DNA of 32,927 bases from Acidobacteriota bacterium (GCA_030550225.1 JAUQPV010000004.1:1-32927); one strand, 5' to 3'. Shown: positions 1-8,296, numbered from the stretch's first letter. A program made the numbers and translations. Notes: generated by a model from the sequence alone, not told the origin.

Positions 1-615
1 CATGTCCTGTGGGGGCGGGCCTATTGGGCCGAGTCGCTCTTCATCGCCTTATGGCTGGCGACGGCTCCTGTGGCGGGCTTCATCTTACCGTTGCTCGTCT
101 GGCTGGCGGCCGCTGGCCTGACTTATGAGGTCTATGTGTGGACCCGAAGCGGTATCCTCGCCCTCGGGACGTTACTCGGGACCATCGTCTTGGGGATAGG
201 GCTACTCTATGGGTATGGCACCCGGACCGGTCGGTATCGGCCGGCCCAGCCCCTGAAGCTCAGCATTGCCCCGAAGGTCGGGTGGTCCTGGGGCGTCATC
301 ATGGGCGGTATGGCTCTTTTGCAGGAGGTTTTAGAGCGTCACGGTGGTCTGGAGACCGGTGACTACGTAGCCCTGTGGGGCTATGCCATCGGGCTGGGCC
401 TATTTGTCAGCGGGATTCTGGTGCCAGGCTTCTTTGTCCTCGGCATCGTCGGTATCTTTGGGATTCCCCTGGTAAGCCTCTGGACGGTCCGGGGGGCCTA
501 CCTGATGTATGGCGGTCTGGCCCTCCTGATGGCCTTATACGCCTGGCGGCTTCGACGGCGTGCGGGGCCCGTCCCGATGCGGGATAAGCTTTCCGAATCG
601 GAGCAGACCGGATGA
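1..615 (+). CDS. Polytopic membrane protein of unknown function, 5' end missing
   Basis: The frame is open from the left edge to the TGA at 613-615, so the gene is cut by the window; a GTG at 70 is in frame but nothing marks it as the start. About 204 residues are visible. Several hydrophobic stretches suggest five or more membrane helices, roughly visible residues 13-38, 47-66, 92-104, 122-148 and 156-177, followed by a basic tail (RLRRR) that is probably cytoplasmic. The segment around VPGFFVLGIVGIFGIP is glycine-rich, like membrane regions of NfeD-type proteins, but this resemblance is weak and I do not assign the family. Its stop overlaps the next start by 4 nt (ATGA), so it is probably co-transcribed and translationally coupled to the export genes that follow. 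Function unknown; a membrane role next to an ABC exporter is inference. Confidence 0.75.
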   Translation, partial: HVLWGRAYWAESLFIALWLATAPVAGFILPLLVWLAAAGLTYEVYVWTRSGILALGTLLGTIVLGIGLLYGYGTRTGRYRPAQPLKLSIAPKVGWSWGVIMGGMALLQEVLERHGGLETGDYVALWGYAIGLGLFVSGILVPGFFVLGIVGIFGIPLVSLWTVRGAYLMYGGLALLMALYAWRLRRRAGPVPMRDKLSESEQTG

Positions 616-1811
616 AGCGAGAGGAATTGGAGGTCCTGCGGATTCCCGCCGAGGCGCGAGCGGCTCGAAAGCGGCCTTGGGTATGGGTGGCGGCTGTCGT
701 CTTGGGGGCCGTGGCCCTTGTCGTGACCGTAGGGGTCCTGAGAAATCCACGGATTTGGGTCTCGGTGGTAGAGGCGCAGGCGGTGACGGACGCCGGACGT
801 CCGGTGGTCCTGAATGCCTCGGGTTACGTCACGCCCCGACGGCGGGCGACGGTCGCGGCCAAGGTCACGGCGCGAGTCGTCGAGATTCGCGTAGACGAAG
901 GGGCGACGGTCCGGGCCGGCGACGTCTTGGCCGTCTTGGACGCCAGCGACGCCCAGAAACGGCTGGCGACGGCCGAAGCCCAGGTGCGTGTGAATCAGGC
1001 GACTTTGCGGGTCCTAGGGGTACAACTGGCGGATGCGATGCGGGAACTGAATCGGCAGGAAGAGCTTCAGGAAGCCGGCATCACGAGCCAGCAGGCGGTA
1101 GACACGGCGAGGACCCGGGTCGAGAGCCTGCGAGCCCAGCTTGAGCAGGCCGAAGCGGCCGTGCGACTTGCCCAAACCCAGGTCGAACAGGCCCGGCAGG
1201 ACATCGAGAACTGCATCGTCCGGGCGCCGTTTTCGGGGGTCGTCGTCAGCAAGGACGCCCAGCCCGGGGAGATGGTGTCCCCGATTTCGGCCGGGGGTGG
1301 TTACACCCGGACGGGGATCGTGACCCTGGTCGATATGGACTCCCTGGAAATCGAAGTGGACGTGAATGAGTCCTATATCTCCAAGGTCCGGCCGGGACAG
1401 GCCGTCGAGGCGACTCTGGACGCCTATCCCGAATGGAAGATCCCGGGGACGGTGCGGACCGTCATCCCGACGGCCGACCGGCAGAAGGCGACCGTCAAGG
1501 CTCGAATCGCTCTCGGCGTCCGGGACCCTCGGGTCCTGCCCGATATGGGCGTGAAGGTAGCTTTCCTGGGGGACGGGAAGGTCGTCACGGATCCCCGAGT
1601 CTCCATCCCGGCCAGGGCCCTGCGAGAAGAGGGCGACCAGACCGTCGTGTATGTCTTGCGGGAAGGCCGGTTAGAACGGCGCGCTGTCCGGGTGGCCGAA
1701 CGGCAGGCGGACCGGGTCTTGCTGGAGAGCGGTCTTTTCCCTGGGGAGCCGGTCGTCGTCGAGGCAGGCGGTACCTTGAAGGACGGCATACCTGTGCGTG
1801 TACGGAGGTAA
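612..1811 (+). CDS. Periplasmic adaptor (membrane fusion) subunit of an ABC export system, HlyD/MacA family
   Basis: 399 residues. A short basic cytoplasmic N-terminus is followed by one membrane anchor (about residues 22-43). Next come a biotinyl-lipoyl-like half (VAAKVTARVVEIRVDEGATVRAGDVLAVLD), a long alpha-helical hairpin rich in Q, E, R and A (about 115-200), the second lipoyl half (IVRAPFSGVVVSKDAQPGEMV) and a beta-barrel domain (VNESYISKVRPGQAVEATLD). This is the standard domain order of RND/MacA-type adaptors. Such proteins link an inner-membrane pump to an outer-membrane channel or present substrate to it. The start ATG overlaps the preceding stop by 4 nt, and the ATPase gene follows 3 nt after this stop. 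Together with the next three genes it makes a MacA-MacB-like set with ATPase and permeases on separate chains. Substrate cannot be deduced. Confidence 0.9.
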   Translation: MKREELEVLRIPAEARAARKRPWVWVAAVVLGAVALVVTVGVLRNPRIWVSVVEAQAVTDAGRPVVLNASGYVTPRRRATVAAKVTARVVEIRVDEGATVRAGDVLAVLDASDAQKRLATAEAQVRVNQATLRVLGVQLADAMRELNRQEELQEAGITSQQAVDTARTRVESLRAQLEQAEAAVRLAQTQVEQARQDIENCIVRAPFSGVVVSKDAQPGEMVSPISAGGGYTRTGIVTLVDMDSLEIEVDVNESYISKVRPGQAVEATLDAYPEWKIPGTVRTVIPTADRQKATVKARIALGVRDPRVLPDMGVKVAFLGDGKVVTDPRVSIPARALREEGDQTVVYVLREGRLERRAVRVAERQADRVLLESGLFPGEPVVVEAGGTLKDGIPVRVRR

Positions 1812-1814
1812 GCG

Positions 1815-2531
1815 ATGGTTCGCTTAGACGGCCAGGGTCAGGGTCTGATTCAGGTCCGGGGCCTGGACAAGGTCTATCGGCGGGGGAGCGAGGTCATCCA
1901 CGTCCTGCAGGGTCTGAACCTGGACGTGGACGCCGGCGAGTTCGTGGCCTTTATGGGGCCCTCGGGGTCCGGCAAGACGACACTCTTGAACCTCCTGGGA
2001 GGTCTGGACCGACCCAGCGCCGGGCGCATCATCGTCGATGGCGTGGACATCACGAGACTTTCAAATTCGGAGCTGGCCCGGTGGCGGGCGCGTCACGTGG
2101 GTTTCGTGTTTCAGACGTTTAACCTCATCCCTGTCCTGACGGCCTTTCAGAACGTGGAACTTCCCTTGCTCCTGACTCGTCTCTCTCGAGCTGAGCGCCG
2201 CCAGCGGGTCGAGGCGGCCTTGCGGCTGGTCGGCTTGGCAGACCGGATGAAGCACTACCCGCGTGAGCTTTCGGGCGGGCAAGAGCAGAGGGTCGCCATC
2301 GCCCGAGCCATCGTGACGGACCCTACGTTTTTACTGTGCGATGAGCCGACGGGCGACCTGGACCGCCGGAGCGCCGAAGAGATCCTAGACTTGCTGGTGG
2401 CGCTCCATCGAGAATTCGGGAAGACAATCCTGTTAGTCACGCATGACATGCGGGCCGCCGAGCGGGCTCCCGTCGTCCTCCACCTGGATAAGGGGGTCCT
2501 GGTCGAAGCTCGGGGAGGAGTCGGCGTATGA
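1815..2531 (+). CDS. ABC transporter ATP-binding protein, MacB/LolD type
   Basis: 238 residues, the usual length for a stand-alone ATPase of the MacB/LolD/FtsE group. Visible motifs: Walker A GPSGSGKT (about 48-55), Q-loop in VGFVFQTFNLIP, signature LSGGQEQRVAIARA, Walker B FLLCDEPTGDLD with catalytic Glu, and H-loop VTHD. The DEPTGDLD box is typical of this lipoprotein/macrolide export group. A good ribosome binding site (GGAGG at about 1804-1808) overlaps the stop region of the adaptor gene. The 3' end overlaps the following permease by 4 nt (ATGA). It presumably energises the two permeases encoded next; which substrate is moved is unknown. Confidence 0.93.
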   Translation: MVRLDGQGQGLIQVRGLDKVYRRGSEVIHVLQGLNLDVDAGEFVAFMGPSGSGKTTLLNLLGGLDRPSAGRIIVDGVDITRLSNSELARWRARHVGFVFQTFNLIPVLTAFQNVELPLLLTRLSRAERRQRVEAALRLVGLADRMKHYPRELSGGQEQRVAIARAIVTDPTFLLCDEPTGDLDRRSAEEILDLLVALHREFGKTILLVTHDMRAAERAPVVLHLDKGVLVEARGGVGV

Positions 2532-3667
2532 CATTCGGGACGTTGATTTGGGCGAACCTGCGGCGTAGAAAGCTTCGGACTTTGCTGACGATGGCCTCCT
2601 TCGGGTCCGCCCTGTTTCTGTATGGTATCCTCAGGGCCCTCCACGGAGCCTTGTATGGAGGCGTGGAGCTGGCCTCGGCCAGCCGACTCGTCGTCATCAA
2701 TCGGGTTTCTCTCACTCAGCCCCTCCCTCAGGCTTATGGGGAGAAGATCCGGCGGGTCCCGGGCGTCGTAGCGGTGACCAGTGCCAACTGGTTCGGGGGT
2801 GTGTATCAGGATGAGAGGAATTTCTTCCCCCAGTTTGCCATCGAGGCCGAGACTTACCGGGACATGTATCCGGAATTCGTCATCCCGGACGAGCAATGGC
2901 AGGCCTTTCTTCGAGACCGGCAGGGGTGCGTCATCGGCGAGGCCACGGCCCGACGGTTCGGCTTCCAGGTCGGCGACCGAGTCGTCCTACGGGGCACGAT
3001 CTTCCCCGGCACGTGGGAGTTTAATGTCCGGGCCATCTATCGAGGGACGCGGGACTTGGACGACACGACCCAGTTCTGGTTTCATCGGGAGTACTTAGAG
3101 GAACGAGCCGGCGGCTGGGTCCGGGGGATGGTCGGTTGGTACGTCGTGCGGGTCGCCGACCCGGACCGGGCCTTGGAGGTCGCCCGGGCCATCGACGCCC
3201 GCTTCGCCAACTCGCCGTGGGAGACCAAGACGGAGCCCGAGCAAGCCTTTACGGCATCCTTTGTGAAGCAGATGGGGAATGTCCAATTCCTGATCCTTAC
3301 GGTGGGAGCCGTCGTATTTGCGACCCTGCTATTAGTCACGGGCAACACGATGGCGATGGCCGTCCGGGAGCGGACCGGCGAACTCGGCGTGCTGAAGACG
3401 CTGGGGTTTACCGATACGAACCTTCTGCTCTTGGTGGAGGCTGAAATCCTGGTCCAGGCCTTGATCGGCGGGGGTCTGGGCGTCTTGGCGGCCGGGGCCG
3501 TCGTGCCGGGCCTGTCCCGGGCCATCCCGGGCATGATATTCCACCTGTCCCTACCGGAGGTCGTGAGTGGCGTCCTGCTCGCCTTGGGCGTGGGCGGCGT
3601 GGCCGGTCTCCTGCCGGCCCTTTCGGCGGCGCGGCTCTCGGTAGCGGCGGCTCTGCGGAGGGTGTGA
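2528..3667 (+). CDS. FtsX/MacB-type ABC permease (first of two)
   Basis: 379 residues with the MacB/FtsX architecture: an N-terminal helix (about 14-34) after a basic RRRKLRT start, a large extracytoplasmic domain (about 40-245), then three helices (about 250-275, 300-328, 345-368), ending in the basic AARLSVAAALRRV tail. The stretch MAMAVRERTGELGVLKTLGF is the conserved cytoplasmic coupling segment of this family. The start overlaps the ATPase stop by 4 nt. Its periplasmic domain is only loosely like that of the second permease, so the two are likely to form a heterodimer rather than be redundant copies. That is inference from gene order. Confidence 0.9.
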   Translation: MTFGTLIWANLRRRKLRTLLTMASFGSALFLYGILRALHGALYGGVELASASRLVVINRVSLTQPLPQAYGEKIRRVPGVVAVTSANWFGGVYQDERNFFPQFAIEAETYRDMYPEFVIPDEQWQAFLRDRQGCVIGEATARRFGFQVGDRVVLRGTIFPGTWEFNVRAIYRGTRDLDDTTQFWFHREYLEERAGGWVRGMVGWYVVRVADPDRALEVARAIDARFANSPWETKTEPEQAFTASFVKQMGNVQFLILTVGAVVFATLLLVTGNTMAMAVRERTGELGVLKTLGFTDTNLLLLVEAEILVQALIGGGLGVLAAGAVVPGLSRAIPGMIFHLSLPEVVSGVLLALGVGGVAGLLPALSAARLSVAAALRRV

Positions 3668-4836
3668 TGGGCATCCCGGTCCTCTACACAATCCGTTCGG
3701 CCCAGGTCCGCTGGGTCCCGAACCTGGTCGCCGTCGTGAGCATCGCGGGCACTGTCGCCGTCTTCGTCTCCATGCTGGCCCTGGCATCGGGCTTCCGGGC
3801 CACGCTGGTCGCCTCGGGGTCGGCGCAGAACGCTTTGGTCCGACGGGCCGGCTCGACGGCTGAAGTCGAGAGTGTCCTGACGATCGAAGAAGTCCGTACC
3901 ATCCAAGACGCCCCCGGGATCGCCCGGGACGACCAAGGACCGCAGGTCAGCCCAGAGGCTCTCGTGATCGTGGCCCGCCCCCTCCGTCAGACCGGGACTG
4001 ACGCCAATGTCCAGCTCCGGGGTGTATCGCCTCGGGTCTGGGCTGTCCGACCCAATGTACGCATCGTAGCCGGGCGTGCGTTCACGCCAGGGCTCCCTGA
4101 GGTCATCGTCGGGAAGCATGCGGCCCGGGCTTATCAGGGGACCGAGCTGGGCAGTACCCTGCGGTTCGGGGGTACCGCCTGGAAAGTCGTCGGTATTTTC
4201 GACGCGGGCGGGACGGCCTTCGACTCCGAGATTTGGTGCGACGCCGTCTTGCTGAATCAGGCCTTCCAACGGCCGGCCCAGATCTTTCAATCGGTCACGG
4301 TGCGCTTGGTCTCTCCAGATGCCTTTTCGTCGTTCAAGGATGCCCTCACGGCCGACCCCCGTCTGCGGGTCCAGGTAGATCGGGAAATCGACTACTATCG
4401 GAAAAACTCTCAGGCTGTCACCCGCATGATTGAAATCCTGGGTACCTTGGTCGCCTTCATCATGGGCATCGGGGCTGTCTTTGCCGGACTCAACACGATG
4501 TACTCGGCCCTGTCGGCCCGGGTGCGGGAGGTCGCCGTCTTGCGGGCTCTGGGATTTGGAGCTCTGAGCGTCTTGGGAGCATTCCTACTGGAGGCCCTCC
4601 TCATCGCCGCTATAGGCGGTCTGGCGGGCCTCTTCCTGGTGCTTCCCCTGAACGGCTGGACGACTTCGACCATCAACTGGCAAACCTTTTCCCACCTCAG
4701 CTTTGCGTTTCGAGTGACGCCCCGTCTTGCCTTCGAGGGCTTCTTCTTTGCCCTCGGCATCGGTTTCTTAGGCGGTCTGCCGCCCGCCTGGCGGGCCGCT
4801 CGATGGCCCGTCGCTCGGGCCTTACGGGAACTCTGA
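3667..4836 (+). CDS. FtsX/MacB-type ABC permease (second of two)
   Basis: 389 residues from ATG 3667; a GTG at 3664 is possible, but GGAGG at 3657-3661 is better spaced for 3667. The layout matches the preceding gene: N-terminal helix (about 15-37), a periplasmic domain, then three helices in the C-terminal third. The coupling segment MYSALSARVREVAVLRALGF is clear, and the protein ends PAWRAARWPVARALREL, as FtsX-domain proteins do. It overlaps the preceding stop. It is the last gene of the plus-strand export operon and faces rsmI tail to tail, with only a REP-like palindrome between them. Confidence 0.9.
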   Translation: MGIPVLYTIRSAQVRWVPNLVAVVSIAGTVAVFVSMLALASGFRATLVASGSAQNALVRRAGSTAEVESVLTIEEVRTIQDAPGIARDDQGPQVSPEALVIVARPLRQTGTDANVQLRGVSPRVWAVRPNVRIVAGRAFTPGLPEVIVGKHAARAYQGTELGSTLRFGGTAWKVVGIFDAGGTAFDSEIWCDAVLLNQAFQRPAQIFQSVTVRLVSPDAFSSFKDALTADPRLRVQVDREIDYYRKNSQAVTRMIEILGTLVAFIMGIGAVFAGLNTMYSALSARVREVAVLRALGFGALSVLGAFLLEALLIAAIGGLAGLFLVLPLNGWTTSTINWQTFSHLSFAFRVTPRLAFEGFFFALGIGFLGGLPPAWRAARWPVARALREL

Positions 4837-4840
4837 GGTT

Positions 4841-4865
4841 GTAGGCCGGAGGCCTGCGCTCCTAC
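4841..4865. repeat. REP-like palindromic element, copy 1
   Basis: A 25-nt element bounded by GTAG and CTAC, with an inner perfect stem AGGCC-GGA-GGCCT. It sits between two convergent operons and reaches into the stop codon of rsmI. It matches the element at 24933-24957 at 20 of 25 positions by my alignment. No T-run follows on either strand, so I do not call it an intrinsic terminator, although it could stall or protect both mRNA ends. Confidence 0.6.
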
Positions 4866-5728
4866 GCCTGCTCCTCACTAAATCGTTTGTATAGAACGTT
4901 GGCTGGCTGGCCTGTCCAGCGGGCGAGGAGCCGCACGGCCGCCCGGGGTTTGAGGCCCGCCGCCACGAGGTCCCGATACATCGCCGACAGGTCGGCCTCG
5001 ATGTGAGCCGCTTCCGTCTTGATCGCCTCCTCCGTCGGCCCGGTCACATGAACTAAGAGGACCCACTCGCCGGCCGTCTCGTCGGGGTTCGCCCGAAAGT
5101 GGTCGATCAGCCGCCCCGGCGTGTCGAGGTACCGCCGCTCGTGGACCTTCGTGAGCTCCTTGATCAGACATACGGCCTGCTCGGGTCGCCAGGCGTGCAG
5201 GCGCTCGAGGGTCTTCAGGAGCCGCCGGCCGGTCTCGAAAGCCATGTGGGTCGCCGGCCACCGGGCCCATCGGTCCAAGAGCCGCCGTTGATCGGATTCC
5301 CGCCGTGGCAGGAAGCCCCAGAAGACGAAGGGCTGGGTCGGTAGGCCCGCCATCGCCAGGGCCGCTACGATGGCCGACGGTCCCGGGACGACCCGGACCC
5401 GACCGCCGGCGTCCCAGACGGCCCGCACGAGGCGTTCGCCGGGGTCCGACAGGCCGGGCATGCCGGCGTCGCTGACGAGGGCCAAGGCGGCCCCGGCCCG
5501 GAGTCGGCGGAGGACTTGAGGGATGCGCCGGGCCTCGTTGTGGGCATGAAAGCTGACGAGGCGGTTGCGAATTCCGTGGGCCTGCAGGAGGATGCGCGTT
5601 CGCCGGGTGTCCTCACAGAGGACGGCGTCCACCGCCCGCAGGACCGCCAAGGCCCGCAGGGTGATGTCCTGCAGATGGCCAATAGGCGTGGCGACCAAGT
5701 ACAACGTGCCGGCTTCGACGTTCGTCAT
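4862..5728 (-). CDS. rsmI: 16S rRNA (cytidine-1402-2'-O)-methyltransferase RsmI
   Basis: 288 residues from ATG 5728. The N-terminus LYLVATPIGHLQDITLRAL, then CEDTRRTRILL, LVSDAGMPGLSDPG, VVPGPSAIVAALAMAGLP and KELTKVHE, are hallmarks of the RsmI branch of tetrapyrrole-methylase-fold enzymes. The family usually has GNL where this one has GHL. RsmI adds the 2'-O-methyl of m4Cm1402 in 16S rRNA using SAM. The frame stays open up to 5776, but that stretch lies in a palindromic repeat and is not family-like, so I place the start at 5728. This is the last gene of the minus-strand dcw run. The partner enzyme for the same nucleotide, RsmH, is the second gene of the same run. Confidence 0.95.
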   Translation of the reverse strand: MTNVEAGTLYLVATPIGHLQDITLRALAVLRAVDAVLCEDTRRTRILLQAHGIRNRLVSFHAHNEARRIPQVLRRLRAGAALALVSDAGMPGLSDPGERLVRAVWDAGGRVRVVPGPSAIVAALAMAGLPTQPFVFWGFLPRRESDQRRLLDRWARWPATHMAFETGRRLLKTLERLHAWRPEQAVCLIKELTKVHERRYLDTPGRLIDHFRANPDETAGEWVLLVHVTGPTEEAIKTEAAHIEADLSAMYRDLVAAGLKPRAAVRLLARWTGQPANVLYKRFSEEQA

Positions 5729-5742
5729 ACGGATAGGATGCA

Positions 5743-5804
5743 GGTTTGTAGTAGCGCAATTCATTGCGCGTGCCATGCGGCGATAAATCGCCGCACTACA
5801 AACC
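5743..5804. repeat. REP-like double-hairpin element, copy 2
   Basis: A 62-nt element closed by a perfect 10-bp stem (GGTTTGTAGT with ACTACAAACC). Inside are two further perfect hairpins: GCGCAAT-tc-ATTGCGC and GCGGCGAT-aa-ATCGCCGC. Folded, this gives a three-way junction. It lies between ddl and rsmI. The terminal GTAG/CTAC ends are shared with the elements at 4841 and 24933. It looks like a mobile REP/MITE-type extragenic palindrome. Confidence 0.7.
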
Positions 5805-5864
5805 CCAGGAACCGGGAGCTATCCCGGCTGCCGTTCGCCTGAAGGAGGAGGACCGAACCCCGAT

Positions 5865-6956
5865 TCAGGGGGTCAGCTTCAGGACTCGGCGGCGTCGGGA
5901 GCGTTCGACGGCCAGGGCCAGGAGCCGTTCGAGGAGCTCGTCGGCCGGCAGGCCGGTCGCCGCCCACAGGCGGTGGTACATGCTGTACCGCGTGAAGCCC
6001 GGAATCGTATTGATCTCGTCGATGAAGAGGCCCCGCGTGGGGTGCAAGAAGAAATCGACCCGGGCCATGCCTTGACATCGCAGGGCCAGGAAGGCCTCGA
6101 CGGCCATCCGGCGGACTCGCTCGGCGACCTCCGGGGGCAGGTCGGCAGGAATGTGAAGCTGGGTGCCCTCCTCGTCGTGGTACTTGGCGACGTAGTCGTA
6201 GAAGGGACGCCGGTAGGTGATCTCCCCGACGACAGAGCTGACCGGTGGGTCGCCGTCCAGGACACTACATTCCACTTCCCGGACGGGGACGAGGCCCTCC
6301 TCGACGAGGACCGTATCGTCGTACTGGAAGGCCGTCTCGACGGCCGTCGTCAGGCAACTCCAGTCATCTACACGCGTGATCCCGATCGAGGACCCCAGGT
6401 TGCTGGGCTTGACGAAGACGGGCAGGGGAAGCCGCTCGCGGATGTCTTGCTGGATGGCCTCTGGCCGATGGGACCAATCCCGGCGGTCGACGGCGACAAA
6501 TCGAACGACGGGGAGGCCAACGGCCTGGAGGATTCGCTTGGTCGAGAGCTTATCCATCCCGAGGGCCGACCCCAGGACACCGGCGCCGACGTAGGGGACG
6601 TCCAGCAGGTCCAGCAGGCCCTGGACGGTCCCGTCCTCGCCGTAAGGCCCATGAAGGGCTGGGAATACGACGTCGACGGCCGCATAGGGCTGACCGGAGG
6701 TCGCATCGCAGACCCACACGCCATCGCCGCGCCGCCCAAGGAAGACGGCGGGCCACTCGCCGACGCGTTCCGGAAAGGTCGGGAAGGCCTCAGCCGGGTA
6801 AGGCGGGGGGACGTAGTGCCACAGGCCATCCCGTCGGATGTAGACGACGTGACACGTGTGCCGCTGGGCCAGGGTCTCCGTGATGAAGGCCGCCGACAGC
6901 AGGCTGATCTCATGCTCGGCCGATCGGCCGCCGCATAGGATAAGCACGCGAGCCAT
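5865..6956 (-). CDS. ddl: D-alanine--D-alanine ligase
   Basis: 363 residues from ATG 6956 (MARVLILCGGRSAEHEISLLSA), preceded by GAGGAACC. The upstream in-frame ATG at 7001 adds 15 residues not typical of the family. ATP-grasp motifs: HGPYGEDGTVQGLLDLL, the FVKPSNLGSSIGI lysine strand, EEGLVPVREVECSV, and the Mg-binding end DEINTIPGFTRYSM. The FYDYVAKY segment carries the tyrosine associated with D-Ala-D-Ala rather than D-Ala-D-lactate ligases. The product supplies the dipeptide that MurF adds. In many dcw clusters ddl lies between murC or murB and ftsQ; here it comes after ftsZ, 56 nt downstream. Confidence 0.95.
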   Translation of the reverse strand: MARVLILCGGRSAEHEISLLSAAFITETLAQRHTCHVVYIRRDGLWHYVPPPYPAEAFPTFPERVGEWPAVFLGRRGDGVWVCDATSGQPYAAVDVVFPALHGPYGEDGTVQGLLDLLDVPYVGAGVLGSALGMDKLSTKRILQAVGLPVVRFVAVDRRDWSHRPEAIQQDIRERLPLPVFVKPSNLGSSIGITRVDDWSCLTTAVETAFQYDDTVLVEEGLVPVREVECSVLDGDPPVSSVVGEITYRRPFYDYVAKYHDEEGTQLHIPADLPPEVAERVRRMAVEAFLALRCQGMARVDFFLHPTRGLFIDEINTIPGFTRYSMYHRLWAATGLPADELLERLLALAVERSRRRRVLKLTP

Positions 6957-7012
6957 GGTTCCTCGGGGTTGCAGAATGGCGTCCTTTCTGTCGTGAGCCA
7001 TACCTCATTCAG

Positions 7013-8278
7013 CTATTCCTCATCCTTCTTGCGTTGGCGAAAACCGGGAAACACGTATCGGGGCTGTTTTCGCTCGATGGCCGGTCGTCGAAGGGCCTCG
7101 GGGTCGATCTCCAGGGCCGATTCGGGCGTGGGCTCCTCGAAAACCCGCTCGAGGCGGGTCGGGGTCGGCGTGCGGCCGTCATAGTAAGAAGCCGTCCGTC
7201 GGGTCGTGGCGACGATAGGTTCGGCCGCCACCCCGACGCCCTTGGTCTCCTCCTTTTCCGTCGGCGGTTCATTGGGAAAGCCCGAGACGATCATCGTGAC
7301 CCGCATGCCGGCCGAATCATTGCGGGTCGAGTATCCGAAGTACATGTGGGAATGTTCGGGGTGCAGGAACTCGTAAATATAACTGCAGGCCGTCTCGACT
7401 TCCCGGAGGGTGATCCGGTTCCCGGTGATGTGGACCAGGACGTTGCGGGCGTCCTTGACGGAGGTATTCTCCAAGAGAGGGCAGTGCAGGGCCGTTTCGA
7501 CGGCCTTCATCGCCCGGTCGGCACCCTCGGCGTAGCCGGACCCAAAGACAGCCCGGCCCTGGTCCTTCAAGACGTTGTACACGTCGGCAAAGTCCAGGTT
7601 GATCTCACCGGGTCGGACGATCATATCCGTCAGGCCCTCGACGGCCCGGTAGAGGATCTCGTCGGCCATCCAGAAGGCCTCCGCCAGGGGCAGGTCCGGG
7701 TCGGCGATCTGGACGATGTTCTGATTCGGGATCACGATGTAGGCGTCGACCTTCCGCTTGAGTTGGGCCAAGGCGACTTGAGCGTTACGCTGACGGATGG
7801 GGCCCTCGAAGTAGAAGGGGAGGGTGACGACGGCGACGAGGAGGGTTTCGGGGAACGTCTTGCGGATCTCTTGAGCGATGACGGGCGTGGCGCCGCTCCC
7901 AGTCCCGCCGCCCAAGCCCGCCGTCAGGAAGATCATCTGCGCTCCGGCGATGACCTCTCGGATGCGCTCGATGTCCTCGAGGGCGGCCGTCTCGCCGGCC
8001 TTGGGGCTACCCCCGGCGCCGAGGCCCTTCGTGAGACGGTGGCCGATCTGGATCTTGACGGGCGCCAGGGACTTCTGGAGGTCCTGGGCGTCCGTGTTGA
8101 TGGCCACGAACTCGACGCCCTGGAGACCCCGTTCGATCATGCGGTTCAGGGCGTTCCCGCCGGCCCCGCCGATGCCCAAGACCCGGATGACCGGGATGAA
8201 GGCCGACGTCTCTTCGACCTCGGGGATGATCCGCGGCGTCCGCTCGCCGGGTCCGAAAAACCCATAGAGGTTCGTCAT
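7013..8278 (-). CDS. ftsZ: Cell division protein FtsZ
   Basis: 421 residues from ATG 8278, which has AAGGAG 6 nt upstream. The frame continues to 8332 but without family similarity. Tubulin-type GTPase motifs: IGGAGGNALN (36-45), the signature GGGTGSG (123-129) and the T7-loop NLDFAD (227-232), which supplies the catalytic aspartates. A linker of about 70 residues follows the globular part (from about 335). The C-terminal peptide, PRYVFPGFRQRKK, keeps only a P-x-F-x-x-R core of the usual conserved tail that binds FtsA and ZipA, so partner contacts may have diverged. FtsZ polymerises into the cytokinetic ring. The ftsA gene is upstream with a 131-nt gap, the longest repeat-free spacer within the run. 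Confidence 0.97.
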   Translation of the reverse strand: MTNLYGFFGPGERTPRIIPEVEETSAFIPVIRVLGIGGAGGNALNRMIERGLQGVEFVAINTDAQDLQKSLAPVKIQIGHRLTKGLGAGGSPKAGETAALEDIERIREVIAGAQMIFLTAGLGGGTGSGATPVIAQEIRKTFPETLLVAVVTLPFYFEGPIRQRNAQVALAQLKRKVDAYIVIPNQNIVQIADPDLPLAEAFWMADEILYRAVEGLTDMIVRPGEINLDFADVYNVLKDQGRAVFGSGYAEGADRAMKAVETALHCPLLENTSVKDARNVLVHITGNRITLREVETACSYIYEFLHPEHSHMYFGYSTRNDSAGMRVTMIVSGFPNEPPTEKEETKGVGVAAEPIVATTRRTASYYDGRTPTPTRLERVFEEPTPESALEIDPEALRRPAIERKQPRYVFPGFRQRKKDEE

Positions 8279-8296
8279 GTCGGACTCCTTTCCGAC
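8279..8296 (-). promoter_or_regulatory. Hairpin presenting the ftsZ ribosome binding site
   Basis: Read on the mRNA strand, GTCGGA-AAGGAG-TCCGAC is a perfect 6-bp stem whose 6-nt loop is exactly the Shine-Dalgarno core, and the ATG of ftsZ follows directly. The loop could display the site to ribosomes, or the stem next to the start codon could restrain initiation. Structure is read from sequence; any control role is inference. Confidence 0.55.

Noticed and set aside
4841..4865. Bidirectional intrinsic terminator between the convergent operons
   Set aside because: The palindrome is GC-rich but no T-run follows it on either strand, and its sequence recurs elsewhere as a repeat.
5743..5804. tRNA-like cloverleaf
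   Set aside because: There are only two inner hairpins with 2-nt loops, no 7-nt anticodon or T-loop, and a length of 62 nt; a REP-type palindrome explains it better.
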